Virus record (IMG/VR): IMGVR_UViG_3300044675_005544
Location: 1 to 46,782 of that record
Origin: a virus
Reading direction: 5' to 3' (one strand)
Length of the DNA stretch: 46,782 nucleotides
The number at the start of each line of letters is the position of its first letter. Position 1 is the stretch's first letter. Position numbers and translations under genes: made by a program. The notes beneath the pieces were generated by a model. It had not been told where the DNA came from. It did no database searches and worked only from the letters and a program-made list of their open reading frames with translations. This document shows positions 15,911-24,625 of the stretch, piece by piece.

Positions 15911-16576
15911 CTAGATGCTTGCGCCAACATCTTCAACAATCAATTGCAACTTCTCCGTAGCTGTTGGGTTAACCGATATTTGAGGAGCATTGGTGCTACC
16001 CGATGTGCCGAATGTTCTCTTAACTGATGCAGAGAATGACTCAGCATTCAATCCACCAGCGCTTTCCATGAATATGCTATAAGTGCCAGCAGCTAATCTG
16101 CCGTAATCTGCTTTAAATGTTTGACCGCTGGCTGCAATGTTTGCATTACTGGCTGTGTTATGGAAGATGTGCGCAGATTGCGAAAAAACCCATTCCTGAA
16201 TAGGCGTAGTAGCACCATACCCTGACTGCACATCCTTCCATACCTGCAGAGTCAACACGGCATCTTCTGCGCCCTTGCTGTATACAGTAAACCCTGGAAA
16301 TACTACTGTTACTTTATAGTAACGATTTTCATTAATAGTTACTCTTTGATCAGAACCACCCGCTGGGTTTGTAAGTGCAATAATTGAAGTAGCGTTGCTA
16401 CCAACATTTGATACAACATTATTTGTTGTTAGCTCTGCAAATTCAAGTATGCCAGCTGGTTTTGAGTCGTTATAATCACGCACTTGCTCTATGTTCATAG
16501 ACATTTGCGCCATCCTGTCTGACGAGAGCGGTGTTGCGTCTGTCCAGGAGACAAAGGAGTAATTTTCGTAAGCCAT
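15911..16576 (-). CDS. Probable virion structural protein (tail-associated)
   Basis: The 221-aa protein opens with YENYSFVSWTDATPLSSDRM, then SMNIEQVRDYNDSKP, a type of start found in phage minor tail/appendage proteins that place a helix before a beta-sandwich. The rest is Gly/Ser/Thr-rich beta structure with YYKVTVVFPGF and YGRLAAGTYSIFMES. No enzyme motif is present. It follows the tail genes and the modification cassette. A GAGGTATAATAGG stretch gives the ribosome binding site. I call it structural by composition and position. Confidence 0.55.
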   Translation of the reverse strand: MAYENYSFVSWTDATPLSSDRMAQMSMNIEQVRDYNDSKPAGILEFAELTTNNVVSNVGSNATSIIALTNPAGGSDQRVTINENRYYKVTVVFPGFTVYSKGAEDAVLTLQVWKDVQSGYGATTPIQEWVFSQSAHIFHNTASNANIAASGQTFKADYGRLAAGTYSIFMESAGGLNAESFSASVKRTFGTSGSTNAPQISVNPTATEKLQLIVEDVGASI

Positions 16577-16590
16577 TTACCTATTATACC

Positions 16591-17175
16591 TCAAATACTG
16601 CGTTTTGCATAAGAAAACCAGTTAACTGCCGCATATCTTGTTCCCGATGTTATTTCTCTTACATTATGAATATAGGTGAAAATTGATGGGAAAACTAACA
16701 CATCGCCAGATTTTGGCTTATAGAATACATCAAAATTTGGGAACTCAATTTCTCCCCCTTCGTAGTCTTCATTGAAATAGACAACAGCTGAAACGGTTCT
16801 AGAGTGAGCCGCACAGTCATCCATATGTGTTTTAAAAAAATCACCAGCATCATATTTGAGGATTTCCCAGTCATGTTTTTTCTCTAGCTTATCTAAGGAG
16901 TGAATCCCCCTATAATCCTCTATCGCAACAGTAGTTGATTTTTCAATATTTCTTTTAAACACATTTATTGGGTCATCCTCATGACATGACGAAGCTTTAC
17001 CCATAGGATAAACTTTCACTTTTCTTGAATTCAAATCCATATACGGGTTTTTGTTGCTAGAAACAACTTTCCCATATCCAAAAAAATTTTTGATGTTTGT
17101 ATTTATAACTTCATAGCAATCAGACATCTCTTGAAAATTATAGACATGAATCCCAGGGGCAAGTTTTTTTGACAT
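16591..17175 (-). CDS. 2-oxoglutarate/Fe(II)-dependent oxygenase (prolyl 4-hydroxylase-like)
   Basis: The C-terminal half shows the double-stranded beta-helix motifs: HMDD (HxD), VVYFNEDYEGGEIEFP, the P4H-type core, SGDVLVFPS, then HNVREITSGTRYAAVNWF with the distal His and the 2OG-binding Arg. These enzymes hydroxylate proline, lysine or other targets. I moved the start to the ATG at 17175, right after the upstream stop; the longer frame overlaps the Cys-rich gene. Its place among tail genes suggests a virion protein target, but cell-wall or nucleic-acid targets are possible. Confidence 0.85.
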   Translation of the reverse strand: MSKKLAPGIHVYNFQEMSDCYEVINTNIKNFFGYGKVVSSNKNPYMDLNSRKVKVYPMGKASSCHEDDPINVFKRNIEKSTTVAIEDYRGIHSLDKLEKKHDWEILKYDAGDFFKTHMDDCAAHSRTVSAVVYFNEDYEGGEIEFPNFDVFYKPKSGDVLVFPSIFTYIHNVREITSGTRYAAVNWFSYAKRSI

Positions 17176-17176
17176 A

Positions 17177-17404
17177 TCACCACTTGGCAAGTGGACATGT
17201 CGCATTTTGCAATTTAGTTTTGAGTTTCATAAAGCAACCGCACTCTTTACATTGAGTAGTTATTTTTAATAAACTTGGGCATGTTTGACATACAGCAATT
17301 CTTTGAGCTGCTAGATCATCAGAAGCTTTTTCTGAATTAGGATTCACAACATCCCAAGGGCGAGTATCACCTAGGCTTTTCTTCCATTCTTGATACGGTG
17401 TCAT
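17177..17404 (-). CDS. Small Cys-rich protein (DUF6171-like), 75 aa
   Basis: The second half has C-x2-C, C-x2-C-x-C and a final CP: AVCQTCPSLLKITTQCKEC, GCFMKLK, ATCPLAKW. This pattern recurs in small phage proteins of unknown role often found beside oxygenases or tail genes; it should bind zinc or an Fe-S centre. The N-terminus is a helix, MTPYQEWKKSLGD. It ends one base before the oxygenase start, suggesting joint function such as an electron donor or a partner, which is speculative. Confidence 0.7.
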   Translation of the reverse strand: MTPYQEWKKSLGDTRPWDVVNPNSEKASDDLAAQRIAVCQTCPSLLKITTQCKECGCFMKLKTKLQNATCPLAKW

Positions 17405-17406
17405 AG

Positions 17407-17931
17407 TTATGATTCTCTTTCAACATTGTAAAACTTGTCAACAAGCTTATTAAGAAAACCAGCTCCAGATGGATTAGTTTCTACATCTTTGTACATATCT
17501 GGAACAACCAACGCTGCCAATTCAGCTCTTGACAGTGCAGCAAATTCAGCAGGTGACATCCCATATCTATGAGCTTCGTTTGCAATAAATTCATCCTCTA
17601 AATCACGAGCAATTTTTGATGCAATCCCCTTACCCCTGTGGTCTGGATGTACTATAAATATAAAAGGGTGCCTAAGCCCCTCGGCATCGTAATATGATGC
17701 ATGAACAGCAAGAAGCAATCCATCTTCACCTCGGTATAGTGTCCAAATTAAATCAAAAGGGTCATTATTGCCGAAAGCACTGACGGATGTAATTGGAAAT
17801 GTCATTCTTTCATAACCTGGATCGCCGTATTCTCCAAATTTGGTTTCCCAATTCAACCAGCTCTGAAAACCGCCTTCTGGCAGAGTGGGGACTTTTGGCT
17901 CCCAGACTGTTCTTTCATTCGCATCACTCAT
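17407..17931 (-). CDS. GNAT-family acetyltransferase
   Basis: The acetyl-CoA binding motif A is clear in PFIFIVHPDHRGKGIASKIA (R-G-x-G), preceded by a beta strand LLLAVHASYYD. The 174-aa length fits a single GNAT domain. A GGAGA site precedes the ATG at 17931. It could acetylate a virion or host protein. It stands first in a three-gene group with the Cys-rich protein and the oxygenase, between the tail fibre and a structural gene. Confidence 0.75.
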   Translation of the reverse strand: MSDANERTVWEPKVPTLPEGGFQSWLNWETKFGEYGDPGYERMTFPITSVSAFGNNDPFDLIWTLYRGEDGLLLAVHASYYDAEGLRHPFIFIVHPDHRGKGIASKIARDLEDEFIANEAHRYGMSPAEFAALSRAELAALVVPDMYKDVETNPSGAGFLNKLVDKFYNVERES

Positions 17932-17998
17932 TATTGAATCTCCATTCTGAATATTATTTTATCATACCATAGCAGTTGGCTGGATTCCAGTCACAACA

Positions 17999-19165
17999 TT
18001 ATGCACAGAAATGACCAAGCTTGACTTCATCATACCAGCATTGCGCTGGAGCGCAACATGGCTCCACATGCGTTGGGCAAGTTGGGCACCCCCCACCTGG
18101 GCTGACTGGATCAACGGTCTCAACAGTTGGGGTAACAGCCTCAACAGATGGAGCTGGGGCTGAACCGCAATGTGTTAAACATATCTGAGTTTGCCCATCA
18201 ATAACTGCATAAATTTGAGTACCACTCCAATAAAATGCAATCTGATTTGCTGAATATGGATACACAACAGAAGGAGCGATGAAAGAATCTGCAGATATTG
18301 TTCCAGAAGCCGTGATGCCATCTCTAGTGATTTCAGTGAAACGAGTAGGAGCATCGTCATCTTGAATGAGAATTTTCTCCCCCCTCATACTGGCATAAAC
18401 AACATGGTTGTCACTAGGGGCTCTGGTAGCCACCAATATTTCTCCAGCAGGAACTCCACCATATGCTGCGTCATCAACTGGACCAAGTGATATCCACCCA
18501 ACAAATGAATCTCCAGTGTACAAAGTAGAGCCTATAACATCAAAAGACGCAATTCTTCCCGATGTCGCTGTTACTTTTCCTGTTACAGCCAAGCCCGTAG
18601 TCGGGCTAAAGGCGAATCCAGGAGTGGTATCACCTGGGTTTCCTACAATTATCGTACCATTAGCATTCCACTGATTGTTTGCATTGATATACAAAGCACC
18701 AGCAGTTAATGTACCTCTAATAGCAGTGTTTGAGAAGACAGCAGAGCCAGCACTAGTTATAGCCCACCCAGATGTCCCTTGACTTGTAATAACACCATTA
18801 GCCGCTACAGTCCCATCAAAATTTGAACTTGATATAATATTATTTACTAATACAATATTTGCTGCCAGTTCACTTGCTGTTACGGCACCAGCGGAAATGT
18901 TTACAGACTGAACAGAGTTCGGTCCCAATCGCACACCAGATGGACCGAGGATGTCTGTTGTTATGATGCTAGATATAACACCTTTTAAACTGTCATAATT
19001 TCTTTGCTGCGTAGCTTGCCTGGCGGAGCTTCCTGTTTTCCCCACTATAAAGTCGTATATAGAATATTTATTTGTATCAATTAACGCAGAAGATACACCG
19101 TCATGGTTATGACCGCCTTGAAAGAAAATAATAGAGTTTTCAGAAATCCCCTTTTTAAAAGACAT
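17999..19165 (-). CDS. Tail fibre/tip protein with Cys- and Pro-rich C-terminus
   Basis: The 388-aa protein begins GGHNHDGVSSALIDTNKYSI, common in tail fibre proteins attached to a hub, then short repetitive beta segments (VTASELAANIVLV, SGTISADSF). The last 60 residues change character: a Pro/Val/Thr linker (SVEAVTPTVETVDPVSPGGG) followed by a cluster of Cys (GCPTCP, PCCAP, QCW, FCA), eight Cys in total. The start forms TAATG with the hub gene. It is likely a receptor-binding or tip fibre; the Cys-rich end may be a small disulfide or metal-bound domain. Confidence 0.7.
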   Translation of the reverse strand: MSFKKGISENSIIFFQGGHNHDGVSSALIDTNKYSIYDFIVGKTGSSARQATQQRNYDSLKGVISSIITTDILGPSGVRLGPNSVQSVNISAGAVTASELAANIVLVNNIISSSNFDGTVAANGVITSQGTSGWAITSAGSAVFSNTAIRGTLTAGALYINANNQWNANGTIIVGNPGDTTPGFAFSPTTGLAVTGKVTATSGRIASFDVIGSTLYTGDSFVGWISLGPVDDAAYGGVPAGEILVATRAPSDNHVVYASMRGEKILIQDDDAPTRFTEITRDGITASGTISADSFIAPSVVYPYSANQIAFYWSGTQIYAVIDGQTQICLTHCGSAPAPSVEAVTPTVETVDPVSPGGGCPTCPTHVEPCCAPAQCWYDEVKLGHFCA

Positions 19166-22100
19166 TAAACAACCTTCCTTATAACAATTGATTGCGTTAA
19201 GGTTTGTCCATATGCAAAATCAGTGCTTATCAACCAATAGTCACCATTGATTATATCAAAAGAATCCATCGTAGATATTCTAATTCTATCACCTAATTGT
19301 AATTTTGGAATTGGTAATATATTTAGATTAAGAACTGGAACTGGATCTGACATTTTAGAGATAATAAAATCAGCCAAACTCTGTGCGTGTGAAAGGTCTG
19401 TAATGAATTCATTTTCTATAACAATTTCTTTTAAGCCGTACCTTCTCACATTATCATCAAGGACAGCTTTCTGTTCTTTAACATCACCAGTCCTATCGGT
19501 TACAATCACTGGGATACCAGCAATACCAGCAAAATGTTTCTCCCCAGACAATGGGTTCTCACCTTCAACATAAACAATATCTCCATTAGTAGTATTGTTA
19601 GATGCTGCTAATATCAACTTAGCGCCATACGGAGTTGGGTTATACTTAACTAACTCAATCATTGCTGGATTTACAGTGGACATATTTGTAATCAAAGGGT
19701 TTTCTATCTTAAATGCTGGGGCTTTATCAAACAACAGGTCATAGTTCTTTACTTCCCTCACCAATGTGTTTGCATTATGAGATGCGGCAAATGTATCAAA
19801 TTGAGCCCTCTCTAGTGTTAAGAATGAGTTACTCGTAGTGTTGCTATATTTAATAATCTCATTATCAATTTTTAGATAACCAGATTTAGCAAAATAAGGA
19901 TTATCAGTTGATAAAACATTCATACTTACATCGTTATTCGCCATAGACAACGATAGCTTAGTAACTCCCAGAGTTGTTGGATCTTCAGCACGCCATAGGC
20001 TTTGTTTTTCAATTAAATTATTCGCAACCCCATTTACTTTTATAACTATCTTGTTAGCCTGTAATTGAACATTATAACTTGCGTCAATAATATTTGAAGA
20101 ATCAGAAAGCTGATATTGCACATTCGCATGCTGGTCTATTGATGACTCAAAGAATCTATTAAAATGCTCATACCGAGCATTATTGTTTTCGTCTACATAC
20201 AGTCTTCCGAAATCAGCAAGGCTTATATTGTCAATAATCTCCTGGACCGAAGCATCGTTACCATAAATAAAAGGCATTACTCTTGCTTCCTTCATTTGTG
20301 TTTCAATATAGTCATTTGTAATTTGCTGGCTGGACAAGCATTTGTTAAACACCGCAAATTCATCAATAAAGAAACTTCTAATTGCTGCTGGCGCTACTTC
20401 TGAACCTGATGTAAACCCAGCACCTCTACCCCCAAAAGTTAAGCTCTTTCCAGTAAAAGCAACAAGGGTTCCAGATGTAGTAACAGTATTGGCTAAAGCG
20501 CCATTTATATAATATTTAACAGAATTACTCTTGTATGTAACCGCAATATGATTATACACCGAACTTGAAAGAGCAGAGTTGCTACTTATTGTTTGCGTTC
20601 CAGTGCTTGTTTTAAATTTAAAGCCATTAGATGATGAATTATTAAAAAATTCAAAACCAGCATTAGAAGTTGAATTACTCCAATTACTAATATACTCGCC
20701 ATCACTAGAAAAAGATCCGTTATGAAATTTTGCATAAATCTGAATACTAAATTCACCAGTATAGGAATTTGATGATGTGTTAAACACATCATAAGATATG
20801 TGATATGGCGTTCTTAAGTAAGAATTTGAAGCGAGCAAGACGCTCTTGCTTGCGCTATCAGACACAACGCCGCTTGTCTGAGATATGGCAACTGAGCCTC
20901 TATAGATAGCATCATTTCTTCTAGCCGACCTTTCAATCAAGTTAACACCCGCAGTTTGTGTCCATGAATTTGATGCAAAAGTCAAATAAGAATAATCATT
21001 CTTGTTTCCAATCCTATCGCTAGCAACCATTGTGTAACATTCACTTGCATAGATTGAATCTTGAGTGCCATTGTATTCCCTCCCTAAGGATATTTTAAAT
21101 TGTTCGCCGCTTACAAATTGCTCTGTAAAGAACTCAATCCTTAATTCATATGGGTTGCCAGCTGTCAAGACATACTCATCAGAAAAAAAATATTCCTGCG
21201 AGCTAGTCCCAGAATCAATAATTCTCCATTCGTCAATGATTCTTACCTTATTCAGATAAACACGGAATCCGCCTTTATTAATGCCAATTACAAAAGAATA
21301 TGTTCCAGTAGCAGATGGAACATAATACCCATCAAACACACCATTAAAATATTCATTAACAACATCGCCATCTTTATTTGTAAATTGCCCACTGGTAAAA
21401 TCAAGGGCTAGAGAATTGCTTGTAGAAATCGCCGCTGATGTGGTTGTTAACGATGGCGATATGTAAGCTTTTACATCTAGAGCTTTTTCATATGTGTTCA
21501 ACTCTCTATCGTTAGCGTCAAGTTTTATATCACGAACTGAATTTAAGTCACCCTCTGGGACTTGAACAAGCCTGGCTCTTAAGGAGGTTGATACAACCTT
21601 TTGTGAATTAGCTCTATCTATACTGTTCTCATCAAACCCGTAATGTAAAATAGCATTATTTTTCTTATAAGTTTTTGCTGGATTTAACAAATACTGAATG
21701 TCAGATTTTGGAAAGTTGGTCATTAATAGCAAATGCTCAACGGCTTCTGCAACTGTTGAGTCTTGCAATAAGAAACCTTTTGTCAACATTTTTTCTTGAC
21801 CAAATTTACTTCTATCTGTTAGATTCGCACTAACTGTCATGCTTGATGAAGAACCCTGCCATTCATCAACATAGAAGACTCCGAAGGGAACATATTCGTA
21901 AATATCAAATCTTACAACAGACCCAGAGCTGTGGGCACGAGCAGCAGTCCCGCCAACTCCACGCTGAATTATTGTAAATGTATTGCCAGTCCCTTTTGTT
22001 GCAATAACTATTTCTTTATTTACAGTATTCGGCTCCACGGTAAGTAGGTAGTAATTTCCAGCACCACCGTCTGGAAAGTCGTTAACGCTGTTAACATTCC

Positions 22101-23160
22101 ATGTTGTGCTTGAAGATGTGACATTGGCGTTCAGAAGAGCATCAACATAGATGCCATCCGCACGATGAATCTCCCAGCCAGCATAGATATTAAAACGAAT
22201 ATCTTTCTTCATATATTTGCCAAAAGCGGAAGCCGAATTGAACAGGTTAAAATCTTTTAAAGCATTATCAAATGTTATTGAAGATGTATTGCTGCCGCTA
22301 CCAGCGATAGGGAGACTTGTCTCGTGCACATCCCTTACTTTTGAAACATTAAAGTTCATAACATAATCAGTCATGTCTAGTCTATAGATAGGAGACATCT
22401 CATTTATTCTTACATAATCGTATGGATTTTTTGTTGTATATACTGTTAATATAATTTTATTGATATCATTTGATGTAATACCATCAAGATAATGTTCAAA
22501 AAAATAATTGTCATCTGGTATTTCCGCATCTTGATTGTATACTAAATTAGATGTATTGTTATAAGCTTTAACATTATAAGCTTTAATTTGACCATTATAT
22601 TCCGATGTAACAACTTTAATTAAATTTACTTTTCTTTGTGTAAACACATATGTCAGCAATACTGCGGATGTAAGCTCGTACCCATTTAGTGTTGAATGGA
22701 GAGTACCAGTGCTTTTCGTTGCAGACTCATACCCGAATTCATAATTTTCATCTTTAGTGGAAGGGAGACAATGCCATTGACCATTAGCCGTAATTGTTTT
22801 ACCGTTAACATCTTTTGCATCACACACTGCCCATGTAAATGCTTGGCGTTCTATACCATTAATTGACTCATTTGGAGTAAAATAGAAATCCCTGCCTCTT
22901 GATCTGTTAAAAAGGTTTTCATTAGCAGAGAGCGTTCTTCCGTTTGACAGCATCCCCGTAACATTCAAATTGATTGCTGCTTCAGATTTCTGGGTGCATG
23001 TGTCATTACTGCTGGCAATTTCAGTATTTGAAAACTTATCAACATGCCTACTGTCAAGCCAATCAACCATAACTAATGGTTTTACACTCTGAGATATGTC
23101 ATCTATAGCCGCATTGAATGAGCTTGATATTTCTTTATCGTACAACCCGTATTGAAGCAT
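19165..23160 (-). CDS. Tail hub / minor tail protein with PA14-like and LamG-like modules
   Basis: This 1331-aa protein follows the tape measure and distal tail genes, the usual place of the central hub. Residues about 590-720 resemble PA14 (FDGYYVPSATGTYSFVIG, FRVYLNKVRIIDEW, YELRIEFF). Residues about 795-940 resemble a LamG/concanavalin sandwich (FSIQIYAKFHNG, YNHIAVTYKSNSVKYYINGA, SFFIDEFAVFNKCLSSQQI). The C-terminal 380 residues look like a gp27-type hub (VQEIIDNISLADFGRLYVDE). The N-terminal 270 residues include a possible carbohydrate-binding sandwich. The two lectin-like modules probably bind host surface glycans. Confidence 0.8.
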   Translation of the reverse strand: MLQYGLYDKEISSSFNAAIDDISQSVKPLVMVDWLDSRHVDKFSNTEIASSNDTCTQKSEAAINLNVTGMLSNGRTLSANENLFNRSRGRDFYFTPNESINGIERQAFTWAVCDAKDVNGKTITANGQWHCLPSTKDENYEFGYESATKSTGTLHSTLNGYELTSAVLLTYVFTQRKVNLIKVVTSEYNGQIKAYNVKAYNNTSNLVYNQDAEIPDDNYFFEHYLDGITSNDINKIILTVYTTKNPYDYVRINEMSPIYRLDMTDYVMNFNVSKVRDVHETSLPIAGSGSNTSSITFDNALKDFNLFNSASAFGKYMKKDIRFNIYAGWEIHRADGIYVDALLNANVTSSSTTWNVNSVNDFPDGGAGNYYLLTVEPNTVNKEIVIATKGTGNTFTIIQRGVGGTAARAHSSGSVVRFDIYEYVPFGVFYVDEWQGSSSSMTVSANLTDRSKFGQEKMLTKGFLLQDSTVAEAVEHLLLMTNFPKSDIQYLLNPAKTYKKNNAILHYGFDENSIDRANSQKVVSTSLRARLVQVPEGDLNSVRDIKLDANDRELNTYEKALDVKAYISPSLTTTSAAISTSNSLALDFTSGQFTNKDGDVVNEYFNGVFDGYYVPSATGTYSFVIGINKGGFRVYLNKVRIIDEWRIIDSGTSSQEYFFSDEYVLTAGNPYELRIEFFTEQFVSGEQFKISLGREYNGTQDSIYASECYTMVASDRIGNKNDYSYLTFASNSWTQTAGVNLIERSARRNDAIYRGSVAISQTSGVVSDSASKSVLLASNSYLRTPYHISYDVFNTSSNSYTGEFSIQIYAKFHNGSFSSDGEYISNWSNSTSNAGFEFFNNSSSNGFKFKTSTGTQTISSNSALSSSVYNHIAVTYKSNSVKYYINGALANTVTTSGTLVAFTGKSLTFGGRGAGFTSGSEVAPAAIRSFFIDEFAVFNKCLSSQQITNDYIETQMKEARVMPFIYGNDASVQEIIDNISLADFGRLYVDENNNARYEHFNRFFESSIDQHANVQYQLSDSSNIIDASYNVQLQANKIVIKVNGVANNLIEKQSLWRAEDPTTLGVTKLSLSMANNDVSMNVLSTDNPYFAKSGYLKIDNEIIKYSNTTSNSFLTLERAQFDTFAASHNANTLVREVKNYDLLFDKAPAFKIENPLITNMSTVNPAMIELVKYNPTPYGAKLILAASNNTTNGDIVYVEGENPLSGEKHFAGIAGIPVIVTDRTGDVKEQKAVLDDNVRRYGLKEIVIENEFITDLSHAQSLADFIISKMSDPVPVLNLNILPIPKLQLGDRIRISTMDSFDIINGDYWLISTDFAYGQTLTQSIVIRKVV

Positions 23161-24228
23161 TTACACCTCTTCCAGGCTCATAGAGCAATCCCAGAAGTAG
23201 ACATCATTTGGGATATCTCTTCTAATCAATGTTTCACTATAATCTTTCACTAATACATTATAACTTGTTTCTGAGTACGGCGTTGTTCCAGTCTCATCCA
23301 TATTAATTATCTTAAGGACATGATGCCTTGGGTCTTCAGCTACCCTCTTTATAAAATCACGACCACTATTACCGTCAACTGTGTAATTTATTGAATTCGG
23401 CAGCCATGACCAAGACATGCTAAATGTACGCCTACCAGCCCTTGAACTTGATTTGTAATATCTTGTTTTTCTGTTATTCCAATTAACAGTTTCTGTGAAT
23501 ATCTGATCTACGCCCATATCAAGCTTTCTATTATGAATCGTCAATGGTTTTCCATCAAGCAAAACAAGTGTCCTGTAAATACTTGCGTCAATACCGCTAG
23601 CAACATTTTGTGCAAAGACAATTGGTGTTTGGATAGCCAGAGCACCTACTTCTTGAAGAACAATTTGTATTGTTGCAAGAGATATTTTACCAGCAACAGT
23701 CAATTGCAATGATGATGACAATGCAGAAATTGCTTGTGAAATTTTAGTCCCAACGCTAGTTAGTGATGCAGAAGCTGAAACCACTGCAGCTGAGTTTGCA
23801 AACTTTACAGAAGCAGCGGTAATGTCTGCAGATGACGACAATGACACAGCAGACTCTGCAATTCTCGTAACTGTTTGAGCAACATCTACAGAAGCACTTT
23901 GAGAAGATTCCGAATACGAAAACTTCATCATTGTTACAGCAACAGTTGTGTTGGCAGAAACGGTGACTAGTGCATCTTGTCTTTCTGTAGCTACAGTAGC
24001 AGTTACTGATAGACCAGAGAGCACAACATCTGCAAAAACAATCTTATGTGCACTAACGCTAGAATCAGCCTGGACTGAAAGTACAATATCGCCATGAATT
24101 ATTCTATAAGAATCAACTGTTAAACTTGCAGATGAGCTTAAATCTACTACTACATCATTGTCATCTGCTAAATAAAAATCAATACCACTATTGAGGGGCT
24201 CGGAGAAGCTAAACCAACTGCTGGTCAT
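23161..24228 (-). CDS. Distal tail-like protein with beta-repeat extension
   Basis: The C-terminal 135 residues are a clear relative of the next protein upstream: both have a G/N-x-(x)-(L/V)-T-x-H-N-R-K start (LTIHNRKLDMG here, VTEHNRKFSMS there), FSMSWSWLP versus FSLSWSYLP, and YSETLIRRDI versus YSESLIRRDL. The N-terminal 200 residues instead hold about eight loose repeats of some 20 residues with Val/Ser/Ala alternation (VSLSSSADITAASVKFANS, VVSASASLTSVGTKISQA). The protein probably forms a ring or tail tip element with an added fibrous part. Confidence 0.65.
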   Translation of the reverse strand: MTSSWFSFSEPLNSGIDFYLADDNDVVVDLSSSASLTVDSYRIIHGDIVLSVQADSSVSAHKIVFADVVLSGLSVTATVATERQDALVTVSANTTVAVTMMKFSYSESSQSASVDVAQTVTRIAESAVSLSSSADITAASVKFANSAAVVSASASLTSVGTKISQAISALSSSLQLTVAGKISLATIQIVLQEVGALAIQTPIVFAQNVASGIDASIYRTLVLLDGKPLTIHNRKLDMGVDQIFTETVNWNNRKTRYYKSSSRAGRRTFSMSWSWLPNSINYTVDGNSGRDFIKRVAEDPRHHVLKIINMDETGTTPYSETSYNVLVKDYSETLIRRDIPNDVYFWDCSMSLEEV

Positions 24229-24229
24229 A

Positions 24230-24625
24230 CTATCTTTCCGTCAATGTCAAAGAGACATCGTAATAAGTACAGCCAGTTGTTAAGTCTCTTCTAATTAGAG
24301 ACTCGCTATATGAATCAACATAGCAATCATACTCCGTAAAGCCAGCTCCTGGCTCTAGTTCAATCCCAACCGTTGCAAAAGCACTTGTATTCACAATACC
24401 AAACAAGAAATTTCTAGCGCTTCTATTATCAACAGTTTTAGCAACTAGATCTGGAAGATACGACCAAGACAAGGAGAATTGTTTCTTGTTTGTAGTGTAA
24501 TATCTTCTTCTATGACCAGAGGCGAGGTCAACCTCATTAGCCGAAATTTGTTCAGACATACTGAACTTTCTATTATGTTCAGTGACTTCTGTTCCGTTTA
24601 TAGTCATCAGATTGGATATAGACAT
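24230..24625 (-). CDS. Distal tail-like protein, single domain
   Basis: The 131-aa product matches only the C-terminal domain of the 23161-24228 protein, so the two are tandem paralogues. Lying directly after the tape measure gene is the standard place for the distal tail protein (Dit/gp19.1 class), though this copy is shorter than usual Dit proteins. The ATG at 24625 overlaps the tape measure stop in a TAATG junction and is preceded by AGAGGT. Confidence 0.65.
   Translation of the reverse strand: MSISNLMTINGTEVTEHNRKFSMSEQISANEVDLASGHRRRYYTTNKKQFSLSWSYLPDLVAKTVDNRSARNFLFGIVNTSAFATVGIELEPGAGFTEYDCYVDSYSESLIRRDLTTGCTYYDVSLTLTER

Noticed and set aside
17962-18144. Short minus-strand frame overlapping the end of the tail fibre gene
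   Set aside because: It is an alternate frame of the Cys/Pro-rich end without a ribosome binding site; the fibre frame is the better coding choice.
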